From a virus, in the IMG/VR virus record IMGVR_UViG_3300010430_000153, positions 1 through 41,694 of that record: DNA of 41,694 nucleotides; one strand, given 5' to 3'. The notes under the pieces are model-generated. The model was given only the letters and a program-made list of their open reading frames with translations. It made no database searches and was not told the DNA's origin. The translations under genes were made by a program, and so were the position numbers. Every line of letters begins with the position of its first letter. Position 1 is the stretch's first letter. Shown in pieces: positions 13,783-22,559 of the stretch.

Positions 13783-16160
13783 CAGCCGGTCTCCGTCAGC
13801 ACGACCGCACTGCGATTCCCGTCGCTGTCTACCGTCGCCACGATCCGGTCGGTGGAGTCATCGGCGGCACGAATCGTGATGGTCGTCCCCGAGGCACCGC
13901 TGAGTTTCCCGGCGAGTGCGGCGAGGCAGAGTTTCAGCGTCTCCTCGACCGAGTAACCGTCGACGTCGCCCGCGGCGAGAATCGCGGCGGCAATCGCGGC
14001 GGCAGTCGGGTCGTTGAGGTTCGTGTTCGCGGTCAACGTCCTGGTCGCTGCCGCCCACACGTCGGCGGCACTCACGTCGTTCTGCCCGTCGACCGCGGAC
14101 TGCACGGCGTCGATGAGAGCCTTGAGTGCCCCGAGCCCGTCCGTCGCGTTGGAGAGGTCCGTCTGGATGCCGTCTACCACGGTGTCCACCGTCGTCAGCG
14201 CCGCAGCGGTTGCGAGCGAGGTCAGAGCCCCAGCGTCGGGCAGTGCGTCCGTGACCGCCTTGATTGCAGCAACCTCAGTGTCGACGTAGCCGGCGATCGC
14301 AGCGAGCGTGGCGGGGAGAGTCGTTCCCGTGTCTTCGAGCACCGAGTCGACGTTGGAATCGACAGTCGCGAGAGCGGACGAAGTCGCGTAACTCGCCGAG
14401 ACAATCGTTCGCGCCTCGAACTCGGAGACGGTGGGAATGTCGGCGAGTTGCGTGTCGAGGTTCGCCGATGCCAACCCGACCGCAGTGCGCACCCCCGCGG
14501 CGTCGAGCGTCGAGAACCCGGTCGCCGTCAACCACTCCGCATCTCCACGATCCCGGAGAGCCTCGAGGGAGTCGGCCGTCTCGTCGAACGTGCCGCTGCC
14601 GGCCCCGGTCGCCCGCAGTTCGGTGCGGGCCGTCGTGTCGCCGGTCTGCTTCCCGGCGAGCAGCCCGAGCCACTCGGCAAGCGATGTGATCCCGGCGAAG
14701 AGAGCTGCCGGGATCCGTCCGAGCAGCGTCGAGACGTTCGTGGCAACCGTGGCGAGAGCCGTCGCCGTCGCCGCGTTGTCGGTGCCCCGCATGTCGGAGT
14801 TCGTCGTCACGGTCCCGATCGTGACGCCGGACTGGTCCGCGTTGAGGTCGACGACCGTCGCCGTCGCCCACGCGCCTTGGTTCGTTTGCAGTTCGTTGGT
14901 GTCGGCAAGCGTGTCGGAGATCGCCTTGCCCATCGTGCCCGCAGTCGCGTGGCCGGAGAGTGCTTCGTCGAGAACGGCGTCCGCGATGGCTGCCGCCGTG
15001 GGGTCGTTCAGGTTCGTGTTCGCCGTGAGCGTCCGCGTGCCCGCAGCCCAGACGTCCGTTGCGGAGTGCGTCGATGGGGCGTAGTTGCCTTGAGCAGTCG
15101 CGAGAGTAACGCCGTCCGATCCGGTGATCGTGTCGAGGTCGGACTGTGCGGTGCCGATGGCCGCCTGCGTCGTCGCGTGCTGCGAGTCCTGCGCGGTGTC
15201 GAGTGCGTCGAGCGTGTTGAGCGTCCCGGAGAGACCGGCGACGTAGACGTTCGTTGCTCCGCCGAACGCCTTGCCGAACGTGCCGTCCGTCGTGTGTTCG
15301 TCCGCCAGTTCGTCCCACACCGCGTCCGCGATGGCGGCGGCGGTCAGTGAACCGCTCGGGCCTTGCTCCAAGGCGTTCGCCGTGAACCGGGAGACACCTC
15401 CATCGCTCTCGACGAGTTCGTTGAGCAGGGCGGTCGACGTGCCGGGCTGCGAGTCCGGGTCATAATCAACAGCAAGGAGGTGGTCGAGATGGATGTCGGT
15501 CAGTGCCGTGTCGACCGTCGCATTGATGGCGGCGATCAGTTCCGTAGTACCATAGATGATGTGGTTGGAACTGCCGTTGGAGTAAGACGCAAACCCTGCC
15601 CCAGCACCGTCGTTGGAAAAGTATGTTGCTGGTAGCGACCCGTTGTTGTTTACGTGGAACGCGATACCCGTCGAACTATTGTAGAAGTACACGGAATCGG
15701 CAGCAGTGTCGTTGTTGACGACCAGTCGACGCACCGTGAAGTCCACGTCTGCCACGTCACCGGTTCCCGTGAATACGGCCTCCACGTTGTCCGCGGCCGT
15801 TGCACTCCCGCTGATCCCCGCAACGTCGACTTCCGGCTTGCTCGTCGTGGCGTTGACGGTCACCGCCGTGTCGAGCCACTGATAGACCTGCACCAGCCCC
15901 GGCTCGCCCGCGATCCGCTGCGTCGTGTCGTCCGCCGACACGTACACCGCCCACGACCCCTTCTCGACGCCGCCGACCTTCACCGTGAGCAGGACGACCC
16001 CCGTGTTGGTCTCGTCGAGGATCGCGACGTACCAGCCGCCCCCGTTCGTCTCCTCGGTCGCCGATACGTCCGTGTCGATCGACGTGTCGTCCGCGGTCGA
16101 GAAGTCGACCGTGACCGTGCGGCCGGGCGGGGCCTGAAACTTGATCGGGGTGTTCGCCAC
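13782..16160 (-). CDS. tail fibre protein
   Basis: The 792-residue product is low in cysteine and rich in Ala, Thr, Asp and Asn. Two segments repeat with DVWAA-TRTLTANTNLN at about residues 370-400 and 695-725, with a third weaker related unit (AAAIADAVWDELADEHTTDGT). Coiled-coil-like stretches lie between them. The end (EETLKLCLAALAGKLSGAS, then TIRAADDSTDRIVATVD) is a C-terminal module common in phage fibres. The N-terminus (TPIKFQAPPGRTVTV) is beta-rich. Residues about 140-220 are encoded by visibly AT-richer DNA (15480-15740). GGAGG lies 5 bases before the GTG start. It probably binds the host surface. Confidence 0.75.
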   Translation of the reverse strand: MANTPIKFQAPPGRTVTVDFSTADDTSIDTDVSATEETNGGGWYVAILDETNTGVVLLTVKVGGVEKGSWAVYVSADDTTQRIAGEPGLVQVYQWLDTAVTVNATTSKPEVDVAGISGSATAADNVEAVFTGTGDVADVDFTVRRLVVNNDTAADSVYFYNSSTGIAFHVNNNGSLPATYFSNDGAGAGFASYSNGSSNHIIYGTTELIAAINATVDTALTDIHLDHLLAVDYDPDSQPGTSTALLNELVESDGGVSRFTANALEQGPSGSLTAAAIADAVWDELADEHTTDGTFGKAFGGATNVYVAGLSGTLNTLDALDTAQDSQHATTQAAIGTAQSDLDTITGSDGVTLATAQGNYAPSTHSATDVWAAGTRTLTANTNLNDPTAAAIADAVLDEALSGHATAGTMGKAISDTLADTNELQTNQGAWATATVVDLNADQSGVTIGTVTTNSDMRGTDNAATATALATVATNVSTLLGRIPAALFAGITSLAEWLGLLAGKQTGDTTARTELRATGAGSGTFDETADSLEALRDRGDAEWLTATGFSTLDAAGVRTAVGLASANLDTQLADIPTVSEFEARTIVSASYATSSALATVDSNVDSVLEDTGTTLPATLAAIAGYVDTEVAAIKAVTDALPDAGALTSLATAAALTTVDTVVDGIQTDLSNATDGLGALKALIDAVQSAVDGQNDVSAADVWAAATRTLTANTNLNDPTAAAIAAAILAAGDVDGYSVEETLKLCLAALAGKLSGASGTTITIRAADDSTDRIVATVDSDGNRSAVVLTETG

Positions 16161-16161
16161 G

Positions 16162-16554
16162 TCAGCCTCCAATCTCGGCGGCGAGAGTCCCGTCACCGAG
16201 CCACTCGTCGATCAGGTCGTGCGTCCGATCCCGCAGTACCGTCTCGGGGTCCACTCCGCCCGGAATCGGGGCAGCCCCGCTGATCGCCGCGAACTGCACG
16301 CGACGGAAGGCCGCGCGGGCAATCACACTCTCGACGGCGATCGAGTCGACGGCCGCGTGTGCGATTCTCGCCGCCCCCTCGGCCGCCGACTCCACCCACG
16401 CGAACCGGGCACGCTCGGCGAACGCGGACTGCCGCTCCTCGTCCGCCGCCCCCTCGGAGAACCGCACCTCGCATTCCGCCCCTTCGCCCGCAACGCCGAC
16501 GACAGGCAGCCCCAGTTCGAGGAGGTGCCGGTGGAACCGTTTCTGCGGGGTCAT
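16162..16554 (-). CDS. hypothetical tail-module protein
   Basis: A 130-residue, alanine- and glutamate-rich helical protein (FAERARFAWVESAAEGAARIAHAAVD). It is not recognised. The ATG overlaps the upstream stop (ATGA), and it sits directly before the fibre gene, so it may be a tail assembly or fibre chaperone; that is an inference from position only. Confidence 0.6.
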   Translation of the reverse strand: MTPQKRFHRHLLELGLPVVGVAGEGAECEVRFSEGAADEERQSAFAERARFAWVESAAEGAARIAHAAVDSIAVESVIARAAFRRVQFAAISGAAPIPGGVDPETVLRDRTHDLIDEWLGDGTLAAEIGG

Positions 16555-17618
16555 ACCAGCATCCCCCGGTGAAGGCCCGTGGCGCGACCACCAGCCGACG
16601 AGCCGTAGAACGTCGGCGTCCCAGCTGCCGCCTTCTCGATCCACGCGAAGAAGTGCCCGCCGATACCCGGATTGTCGTCGTAGAACGCCGGGAAGACGAC
16701 TCGCATTACGCCCGCGTTGTTGCCGCTGAACCCGCTCGCGAACAGGTTGGCGTCGCTCCCATCGGAGCGGTCGAGACCGATGGAAGCGACCGCTCCCTCG
16801 AACGCATCGTTGTCGACCATCGCGAGCATCGCCATCTGCACGGTGCGGTCGAGACCGATCACGAAGTCGACCCGGTTCGCGGAGGAGGCATTGGCGTACT
16901 GGAACGTCGTCCCCGAGTAGGTCCAACTCGACGTACTCTCTGCTGCAGTTCCCGGCTTCGACACCTGGTTGTAGGCATTCCACAGCAACCGCTCGGACGC
17001 CGTGTCGGCGAACTTCGCGGTGCCGGAATCGGAGACCGTGCGGAGCGTTCCGACGTACCGCCGCGTCGTCGTGCCGCTCTTGACCTTTCCGACCAGTGAG
17101 TCGGCGATGTCGGTCGTCCTCTCCTGGAGGAAGTTGACCTTGGGCGACGTGTAGCTCGCCGCCAGTGTTGCGACCGTGATCGAGGTGTCGGCCACGAAGG
17201 ACTCGACTATGCAGATCTCGGCATTGCTGCCGTCCGTCACCGAGACCAGATCACCCGCCGCAAGACTCCCGGTATCCGGGACGCTGATCGACACCGACGA
17301 CCCGCTCGAAGGGCTGTTGGTGGCCGTCGTCTGGAGCCAGCCCGTCAGTTCGAGGGTCAACGTGCCTGACGAGTCGTAGACGAACACGTCGTAGACCCGG
17401 AGCACGTCGAGGCTGCTGTTTGTGATCGAGACGCCCGAAGTGCCGAGTTCGTGAATCACCACGTCTCCGACACCGAGCAGGCCAATCTGCTGCCCCTCGT
17501 ACGGGAGGAGGTAGAGCGTCGTCGCGTTGTCCGTGTCCGCAAGGTTGACGGGGTCCGACGATGAGAGGGTCATCCTCGCGTTGAAGACGGATTGCGGCTC
17601 GTCGCCGTAGATCGGCAT
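16551..17618 (-). CDS. tail protein, probable tip or receptor-binding component
   Basis: The product has 355 residues. Its N-terminus (MTLSSSDPVNLADTDNATTLYLLPYEGQQIGL) matches a design common in phage tail fibres, in which a short DxxxATTLYxxPY segment is followed by beta-rich repeats. The C-terminal half begins RRYVGTLRTVSDSG and reads like a jelly-roll domain. No signal peptide or cysteine motif is seen. The ATG at 17616-17618 starts just after the upstream stop. It lies between small cysteine-rich genes and the fibre module. Confidence 0.65.
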   Translation of the reverse strand: MPIYGDEPQSVFNARMTLSSSDPVNLADTDNATTLYLLPYEGQQIGLLGVGDVVIHELGTSGVSITNSSLDVLRVYDVFVYDSSGTLTLELTGWLQTTATNSPSSGSSVSISVPDTGSLAAGDLVSVTDGSNAEICIVESFVADTSITVATLAASYTSPKVNFLQERTTDIADSLVGKVKSGTTTRRYVGTLRTVSDSGTAKFADTASERLLWNAYNQVSKPGTAAESTSSWTYSGTTFQYANASSANRVDFVIGLDRTVQMAMLAMVDNDAFEGAVASIGLDRSDGSDANLFASGFSGNNAGVMRVVFPAFYDDNPGIGGHFFAWIEKAAAGTPTFYGSSAGGRATGLHRGMLV

Positions 17619-17619
17619 G

Positions 17620-17985
17620 TCAGGATTCGCCTCCAGAAGTTGGGCCGAGGGGCAACCTCTTGTTGAGCGCCTCCCGCCGTTTGTTGCACCCACACGGCTT
17701 GCCGGGTCGGAGTTTCGCGTTCACGTAGTCGACCACCGCCTCGATGCCCGTCATCCGCGTGAAGGCCTGAACGACGTCGCCGAGCCCGCGAATCTTCCCG
17801 TCCGTCGCCTCACGAACCCGCCTCTGCTCGTCGAACACCTCGTAGAACCCGCACCGGCTCTTGCACTCACGCCACCGAACGGGGTGCATCTCCCGTTGGT
17901 GCTGTGGGCACCACGCCGGCTTGGTGCCGGGGTCTGGGCACGAGCACGGGGACTCGAAGGTGACGCAGTCTTGGGGGGCGGTCAT
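17620..17985 (-). CDS. cysteine-rich hypothetical protein
   Basis: A 121-residue protein with an N-terminal cluster (CSCPDPG, WCPQHQREMHP, RECKSRCG) and a C-terminal PCGCNKRREALN. The two clusters probably bind metal or form disulfides. The ATG overlaps the upstream stop (ATGA). The middle region (GLGDVVQAFTRMTGIEAVVDYV) is helical. The family is not recognised with confidence. Confidence 0.6.
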   Translation of the reverse strand: MTAPQDCVTFESPCSCPDPGTKPAWCPQHQREMHPVRWRECKSRCGFYEVFDEQRRVREATDGKIRGLGDVVQAFTRMTGIEAVVDYVNAKLRPGKPCGCNKRREALNKRLPLGPTSGGES

Positions 17986-18482
17986 GAGCAAACGATGTCA
18001 ACGAGGGTCACTGTTGAGGGCCAATTCTGGCAGCAGGCATTGTTTGTGTTCAGTGTGAAGGTGATAGGGCCTGGTCCGCACCGGTTCCCGTCTGATAGGT
18101 CGTATTCAACGCCTTTCGGTTGTGACCCCGCTCCAGAGCGTTCGAGATATAGGGTGTCGGACGAACCGTCGATCACCATCTCCCAGTCATTGTCGACGGT
18201 CGCGCCACCGCAATCGCCAAAATCACATCCGTTGAAGTTGGCCGCCCGAAACCCGCAGTTGGTTCCAGCTAACTCTACAATTTCGACGGTCCCATTCATC
18301 GCTGAACAGTTTGAGCATGTGTCATCTGCTACACCCGCAATAGTGAACTCCCAGCAACGGCACGTTCTACTGCTGGGGCATCCGCTGCAAGAGACGGTCC
18401 CCTGTTCTGCACACCCACAGCACGAGCACCCCGGAAAGAAGAACATGGGCACCAAGGCGAACAGGTACTCGAACCACTCCAC
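17982..18482 (-). CDS. cysteine-rich protein with hydrophobic N-terminus
   Basis: The 166-residue product starts with a hydrophobic segment (WFEYLFALVPMFFFPG) and then has 17 cysteines, beginning CSCCGC. The C-terminal part is beta-rich. The GTG at 18480-18482 is preferred because GGAG lies 8 bases upstream; a GTG at 18489-18491 is an alternative. The gene is AT-richer than its neighbours, which suggests recent acquisition. It could be exported or displayed on the virion with disulfides; a phage tail origin is inferred from position. Confidence 0.55.
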   Translation of the reverse strand: MEWFEYLFALVPMFFFPGCSCCGCAEQGTVSCSGCPSSRTCRCWEFTIAGVADDTCSNCSAMNGTVEIVELAGTNCGFRAANFNGCDFGDCGGATVDNDWEMVIDGSSDTLYLERSGAGSQPKGVEYDLSDGNRCGPGPITFTLNTNNACCQNWPSTVTLVDIVCS

Positions 18483-18484
18483 GA

Positions 18485-18823
18485 TCAGCACTCCGCTGCG
18501 TAGATTTCCCAACCATTCGACCGACGCTCGGCGAGCACCCACGCCCCGCTGGCGACGTCCGCGAACCGGCAGTACGCCTCCTCGGTCACGCCGGTTGCCG
18601 TCTCGCTCCCGAGCGTTTCGCCCGCCCAGAACTCGATGCCGCCGGTCGACCCCTGACTGATCGCCTCCGTCGTCTTGGCGAGTTTGCGGTCCGAGTGCCC
18701 CATCGCGGGCCGGCGGGCCGGCGGCAACTGGCTGCCTCCCACCTCCCCACGCTCGACACGCCGAACGCCGCGGACCAGCCGCCGGAACGTCTCACGAGTG
18801 GGGATGACGCCGTTCACGGTCAC
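18485..18823 (-). CDS. hypothetical tail-module protein
   Basis: A 112-residue protein with a basic N-terminal half (RRLVRGVRRVERG) and a beta-rich end (GIEFWAGETLGSETATG). It is not recognised. The GTG overlaps the upstream stop (GTGA). Position within the tail-tip genes suggests a minor structural or assembly role. Confidence 0.6.
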   Translation of the reverse strand: MTVNGVIPTRETFRRLVRGVRRVERGEVGGSQLPPARRPAMGHSDRKLAKTTEAISQGSTGGIEFWAGETLGSETATGVTEEAYCRFADVASGAWVLAERRSNGWEIYAAEC

Positions 18824-19452
18824 CCCTTCGTGTCACAGAGGAGCGTTGCCGCGTAGATCACCGGCGTGACCGCCGTCCCGGTCGCCGCGTCCGTGCACGT
18901 GATCGCGATTCGCACCTCGATCTCGTCGCCGGCGGAAAGGTTCGTCGGCGTCAGAGTGAAGTCGAAGTTGGCCTCGGAGAGCGAGTTGATGTTCTGGGCC
19001 GACGTCGTGCAGAGGTCGGCCCCGTCCACAGTCCCGTCGTCGTCGACGCGGTACGCCTCGAAGTCGAGCGTGCAGGACGTGTCGGCGACCGTCGTCTCCA
19101 TTCCGGACCGCAACCGAAACGTGACCGTCTCGCCGGCGACGTACTCGTGGGGCAGCGAGAGCCGGGCCTTCGCGTATCGCGTCGTCGCTCCGGCCGCCTT
19201 CAGGTCGCCCGCCTGGATCGTGACGACGTTGGTGCCGAACGTGCCGTCGACGAGGCCGAGGTCGTCGTTCGCCGGCGTGCCCGGCAGATTGGTCGCGAAT
19301 GCGTCGTGGACTCGCCAGACGTCGGGAGAGATCGCGAACGGGGACAGCGTCTCCTGCGAGACGTAGGCGCGGGGGATGGCGGTCGTCGTCTTGAGCACTC
19401 GCTCGTCGACGGTCTGGGCTTCGATCAGCGAGCCGGGAATTCGATCGGGCAT
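18820..19452 (-). CDS. hypothetical virion protein (beta-rich)
   Basis: The product has 210 residues and contains alternating strands with Thr, Ala and Asp, typical of phage virion proteins (YVAGETVTFRLRSG, SAGDEIEVRIAITCTD). It has three cysteines and no signal peptide. The gene lies directly downstream of the 360-residue tail protein. Probable tail or tail-tip component; the family is not recognised. Confidence 0.6.
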   Translation of the reverse strand: MPDRIPGSLIEAQTVDERVLKTTTAIPRAYVSQETLSPFAISPDVWRVHDAFATNLPGTPANDDLGLVDGTFGTNVVTIQAGDLKAAGATTRYAKARLSLPHEYVAGETVTFRLRSGMETTVADTSCTLDFEAYRVDDDGTVDGADLCTTSAQNINSLSEANFDFTLTPTNLSAGDEIEVRIAITCTDAATGTAVTPVIYAATLLCDTKG

Positions 19453-19462
19453 GGTTCCGCCT

Positions 19463-20545
19463 TCACTGGACGAGGGTGTTCAGGGCGGCGTAGTTCGCCG
19501 CCGCGTAGTCGACGAACTGGAGATAGACCGCGTTCGTGTCGGACGGGTTCACGAGCTCGCCGCCGCAGCCGTCCAGTAGCACGGGGTCAGTCGGACGAGT
19601 ACCGTCGTCGTTCTCGAGGAGAACGCGCTTCTCGGCCGACGCGGTTGCGAACGAGACCGTCCCGGAGCCGAGGCTGGTGGCCAGCGTCAACTGAGTGTCC
19701 GAGTCGACCGACGCGATCACGACGCACGACTTCGCCGTCACGGTTTCCCAGACGACGAGGATGTCTCCGGCCGCCACCCCGCTCGACGTGAAGTTCTCGC
19801 CCGCCTTCGTGAAAGTCGTCCCGGAGAGCGTTCCGCCCGTTCCCGTGTCGAACCGCTTCCGTCGGCGGTAGCCGCGATCCAGTTCGAAGCGAATCCACGA
19901 CTCGTAGTGGTAGTGCAGCTCGAAGTCGACTTGGACGAACGGAAAGTCGTTCTCCGTCGACTCGTCGCCGATCTCGAGCTCTCTCAGCAGCAGCGTGTAA
20001 GCCGGAAACGTCACGCCGCGGACGGTGAACGGGCCGGCGTTCATCGTGTTGTTGAGCGTCAGGATCCACGGCGGGAGGTCGGCCACCGACTTCGACACTC
20101 TCACGACGATGTCGGTGACATCCCGCAGCCGGGCCTCTGCGTCGAGCTGGTCGCCGGCGGAGTTGACGTAGGGGCGGCCGTCCGCGTCCCGCGTGGCGAC
20201 GATCTGGCGTGTGTTCGTCCTCCACCGGATGCGCGGCGTTCGCAGCGTCGGGTTGGCCTGCGTGAGCCGCTCGAGCGTCCGATCCTCGAGCGGGGCGTTG
20301 CTGTACTCGAGCGTCGCCAGCCATACGAGCTTGTGCGTGTGATCGAGCGTGGCACTCCGCAGCGTGAGTCCGGGGTCGGAGTCGTGCGACGCGAAGATGC
20401 TCGGGAGGGCCGTGAGAATGGTGGCCCGGTTGTCGAGCGGGGAGTCGACCGTGATCCGCCACACCTCACGGGCGGTGACGGGGTCGACGCCGCCCTCGGT
20501 TGATCCGCGACCGTCTCGGATGCGTTTCGCCTCGACGACGGCCAT
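19463..20545 (-). CDS. tail protein, probably distal tail or baseplate component
   Basis: The product has 360 residues. A beta-rich region with long strands (TLRSATLDHTHKLVWLATLEYSN) and a C-terminal beta-sandwich (GTGGTLSGTTFTKAGENFTSSG) suggest a structural role. Its place right after the tape measure is where distal tail proteins lie in siphophages. The ATG at 20543-20545 is preferred over one at 20573-20575 because GGGGG precedes it. Its 5' leader faces the start of a plus-strand gene only 30 bases away. Confidence 0.6.
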   Translation of the reverse strand: MAVVEAKRIRDGRGSTEGGVDPVTAREVWRITVDSPLDNRATILTALPSIFASHDSDPGLTLRSATLDHTHKLVWLATLEYSNAPLEDRTLERLTQANPTLRTPRIRWRTNTRQIVATRDADGRPYVNSAGDQLDAEARLRDVTDIVVRVSKSVADLPPWILTLNNTMNAGPFTVRGVTFPAYTLLLRELEIGDESTENDFPFVQVDFELHYHYESWIRFELDRGYRRRKRFDTGTGGTLSGTTFTKAGENFTSSGVAAGDILVVWETVTAKSCVVIASVDSDTQLTLATSLGSGTVSFATASAEKRVLLENDDGTRPTDPVLLDGCGGELVNPSDTNAVYLQFVDYAAANYAALNTLVQ

Positions 20546-20575
20546 ACTCAGACCCCCACCCAACGGAGCAAGCAA

Positions 20576-20890
20576 ATGCCGAACTTCGAATTCGATGTGT
20601 ACGACCCTGCAGCGGACACCACCCGACGCACGACCGTCACGGCCGCGTCGATCGAGGATGCGGAGTCACGAATCCGGGCGAAGGGTCTGGAGGTCGTCGG
20701 CCTCGTCGACGCCGAACGCCTGAAGACACCCAGGCAGCGAGTCGCGGAGGCGACGGCCGGCGGCCTGCTCCCGGACGAGCGGGAGTGGCTGCAGACGTGC
20801 GCGAACACGGGCCAGTTGATCAGTCGCCTGATCTTCGTGCAGCTCCTCCTGCCCATCGTCGGCTTCCTCGCTTGGTTGCTGTTCGGCTAG
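20576..20890 (+). CDS. plus-strand tail-anchored protein (moron candidate)
   Basis: The 104-residue product lies on the strand opposite to the whole late operon. The N-terminal 45 residues (FEFDVYDPAADTTRR, ASIEDAESRIRAKGLEVVG) resemble the small repeat domain found at the N-terminus of GspF-like proteins; this is a weak likeness. A polar middle leads to a C-terminal hydrophobic segment (FVQLLLPIVGFLAWLLFG), a tail anchor. GGAG lies 8 bases before the ATG. Its stop shares CTAG with the stop of the tape measure. Morons often carry their own promoter and serve lysogeny; no clear promoter box is visible in the 30-base gap. Confidence 0.7.
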   Translation: MPNFEFDVYDPAADTTRRTTVTAASIEDAESRIRAKGLEVVGLVDAERLKTPRQRVAEATAGGLLPDEREWLQTCANTGQLISRLIFVQLLLPIVGFLAWLLFG

Positions 20891-22215
20891 TCGTCGAACG
20901 TCCCTGACTCGACCGTGATCGGCTGCCGGCGCAGGAACTGGTCCATCTTCTGGACGAGCATCGCCGTGTTCTTCGCGGTCTGCTTCTCCTCGGTCTTCTT
21001 GTCCTCCGCTCCTCGCTGGGCCTTGGCGATCGCCCGGGCCGCCTCGGTCGTGCCGCGTGCCGCGGTGCCGATTCCGCCGCGTTCCTCGGCCTTCGCGGGC
21101 TTCTTCGTCGGGTTGAGACTTTCCATCAGGTCGCGGCGTTCCTTCTCGGCCGCCATCTCGGCCATGCCGACGAGGCGGTCCCGAGCCGCCCCCGCGAAAC
21201 CGCTCTCGATGGTCTTGATCCGCTCGGCCAGTCGGTCGCCGATGTCGAGCAACCCCGCAGCCTCCGGGTCGAGAACACGCTTGATCTCGCGTTCCGTGTT
21301 CCGCAGCATCTTCTGGCGTTGCCGGTCCTGCTCCCAAATCGCCGCCTGCTCCTGCATGGCCATCTTCGCCCGCTGGTCGGACTCCCGCTGCAGCGATGCA
21401 ATCCGGGTTCGATCGTTCTCGGCGATGGCTGCCGCGTTGAGTTGGCCGATCCGCTTCTCGGTCCGCGCGATCTTCTCAGCGAGGACGGCCCGCTCCTGCA
21501 GGACGTCGTTCAACGCGCCGACGGCTTCCGGGGTGTCGCGTTTTGCGGCGAAGTCGGCCGCATGGTCTTGAGCGACCTGCAGCCCGAAGTCCTCCTCGCG
21601 CATCGACGCCAGTTGGCCTCGCAGTTCGCTGATCCCGTTGAAGCGGATGTTTGCCTCAAACGAGCCGAGCTTGCGGAAATAGCTCAGGTTCCGCGTCGCC
21701 TCGAGAATCGCCGTGTTCGACTTGTCGACCATCCCGAAGAAGTTCTCGAGTTGCTTGACGACGCTCGGGAGCGCAGCGGCGGCGATACCGATCAGCATCC
21801 CCTGCCATCGGCCGGACTGGAACGCCACCGTCGAGACGTTGTTCGACACACCGCGGAGCCGGTTGCTCAACGGGCCGGTCGAGTTCGCGAAGTCGTCAAA
21901 GGCATAGCCGAGCTGCTGAATTGTCTGCGAGCCCCCCTTCGACACCTTGCCGTTCCGGTTCAGAGCCGCGGTGTGCCGATGCGTCGCCCGCGTCCCCGCG
22001 TCTTGCTCGGCCTTCAGCTTCCGCAACGCCTGCGCCATCACGAGCGCGTCGTTCGCCGCCTTCCGCTCGGCAGCACTCATCGCGAGGATCGCCGGGTTCG
22101 TCGCCGAGACCGTGGACCGCAGCGACGTGGACTCCCGCTTCGCGATCGCCACGCCGGACGTGAAGCCCTTCGTGTCCATGCGGAGGTTCGTGACGAGGTC
22201 GCCGATCGTGCTCAT
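20887..22215 (-). CDS. tail tape measure protein
   Basis: The 442-residue product starts with TIGDLVTNLRMDTKGF, the usual start of phage tape measures. It continues with helical, Ala/Gln/Lys-rich coiled coils and one hydrophobic stretch (GMLIGIAAAALPSVV, about residues 138-152). It follows the G/GT chaperone genes, as expected. At about 1.5 angstrom per residue it predicts a tail of roughly 65 nm, short for a siphophage. The ATG overlaps the T stop by one base. The C-terminus (KNTAMLVQKMDQFLRRQP) is also helical. Confidence 0.85.
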   Translation of the reverse strand: MSTIGDLVTNLRMDTKGFTSGVAIAKRESTSLRSTVSATNPAILAMSAAERKAANDALVMAQALRKLKAEQDAGTRATHRHTAALNRNGKVSKGGSQTIQQLGYAFDDFANSTGPLSNRLRGVSNNVSTVAFQSGRWQGMLIGIAAAALPSVVKQLENFFGMVDKSNTAILEATRNLSYFRKLGSFEANIRFNGISELRGQLASMREEDFGLQVAQDHAADFAAKRDTPEAVGALNDVLQERAVLAEKIARTEKRIGQLNAAAIAENDRTRIASLQRESDQRAKMAMQEQAAIWEQDRQRQKMLRNTEREIKRVLDPEAAGLLDIGDRLAERIKTIESGFAGAARDRLVGMAEMAAEKERRDLMESLNPTKKPAKAEERGGIGTAARGTTEAARAIAKAQRGAEDKKTEEKQTAKNTAMLVQKMDQFLRRQPITVESGTFDD

Positions 22216-22559
22216 CAGGCTCGGCCAAGGAATTGACGGAAGTTCGCCGCGGCGGCGTTCGGACTCAGGAATTCGGGTTCGGCTGTTTCGGGCGTGCTGC
22301 CGATCGGCTCGCCCGGCAGCAGTGTTTCGAGGGGGACTTCCTCACCCGTCTGGGCGGCGATCAGGAACTGACCAACCGTCGCGATCGTGCGGCAGATTCG
22401 CTCGGGCCAGAATCCCCCCTCCAGCAGTTCATACGCCTCCAGTTCGTCCCACTCGTCCAGCGTCAGTCCGTCGAGGAAGGCGTCGACGTCACCGAGTCGT
22501 CCGCAGGCTTCGGCGGCACGGATTCCGCGTCGACGACCGTGCCGCTTCCGGAGTTTCCC
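22215..22559 (-). CDS. T domain of tail assembly chaperone, made by -1 frameshift (GT fusion)
   Basis: This frame is open without its own good start and ends with VDAFLDGLTLDEWDELEAYELLEG, then a helical tail. Ribosomes that slip at the heptamer 22553-22559 would fuse 114 residues of the G frame to 112 residues of this frame (GT, about 226 residues). In lambda-like tails G and GT recruit tail tube protein onto the tape measure and leave the virion. The reading-frame relation (-1) and the structured signal support this over an independent gene. Confidence 0.85.
   Translation of the reverse strand, partial: GKLRKRHGRRRGIRAAEACGRLGDVDAFLDGLTLDEWDELEAYELLEGGFWPERICRTIATVGQFLIAAQTGEEVPLETLLPGEPIGSTPETAEPEFLSPNAAAANFRQFLGRA

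Noticed and set aside
13782-16160. Diversity-generating retroelement target in the fibre gene
   Set aside because: No reverse transcriptase or template repeat was found in the window; the AT-rich patch is better explained as domain exchange.
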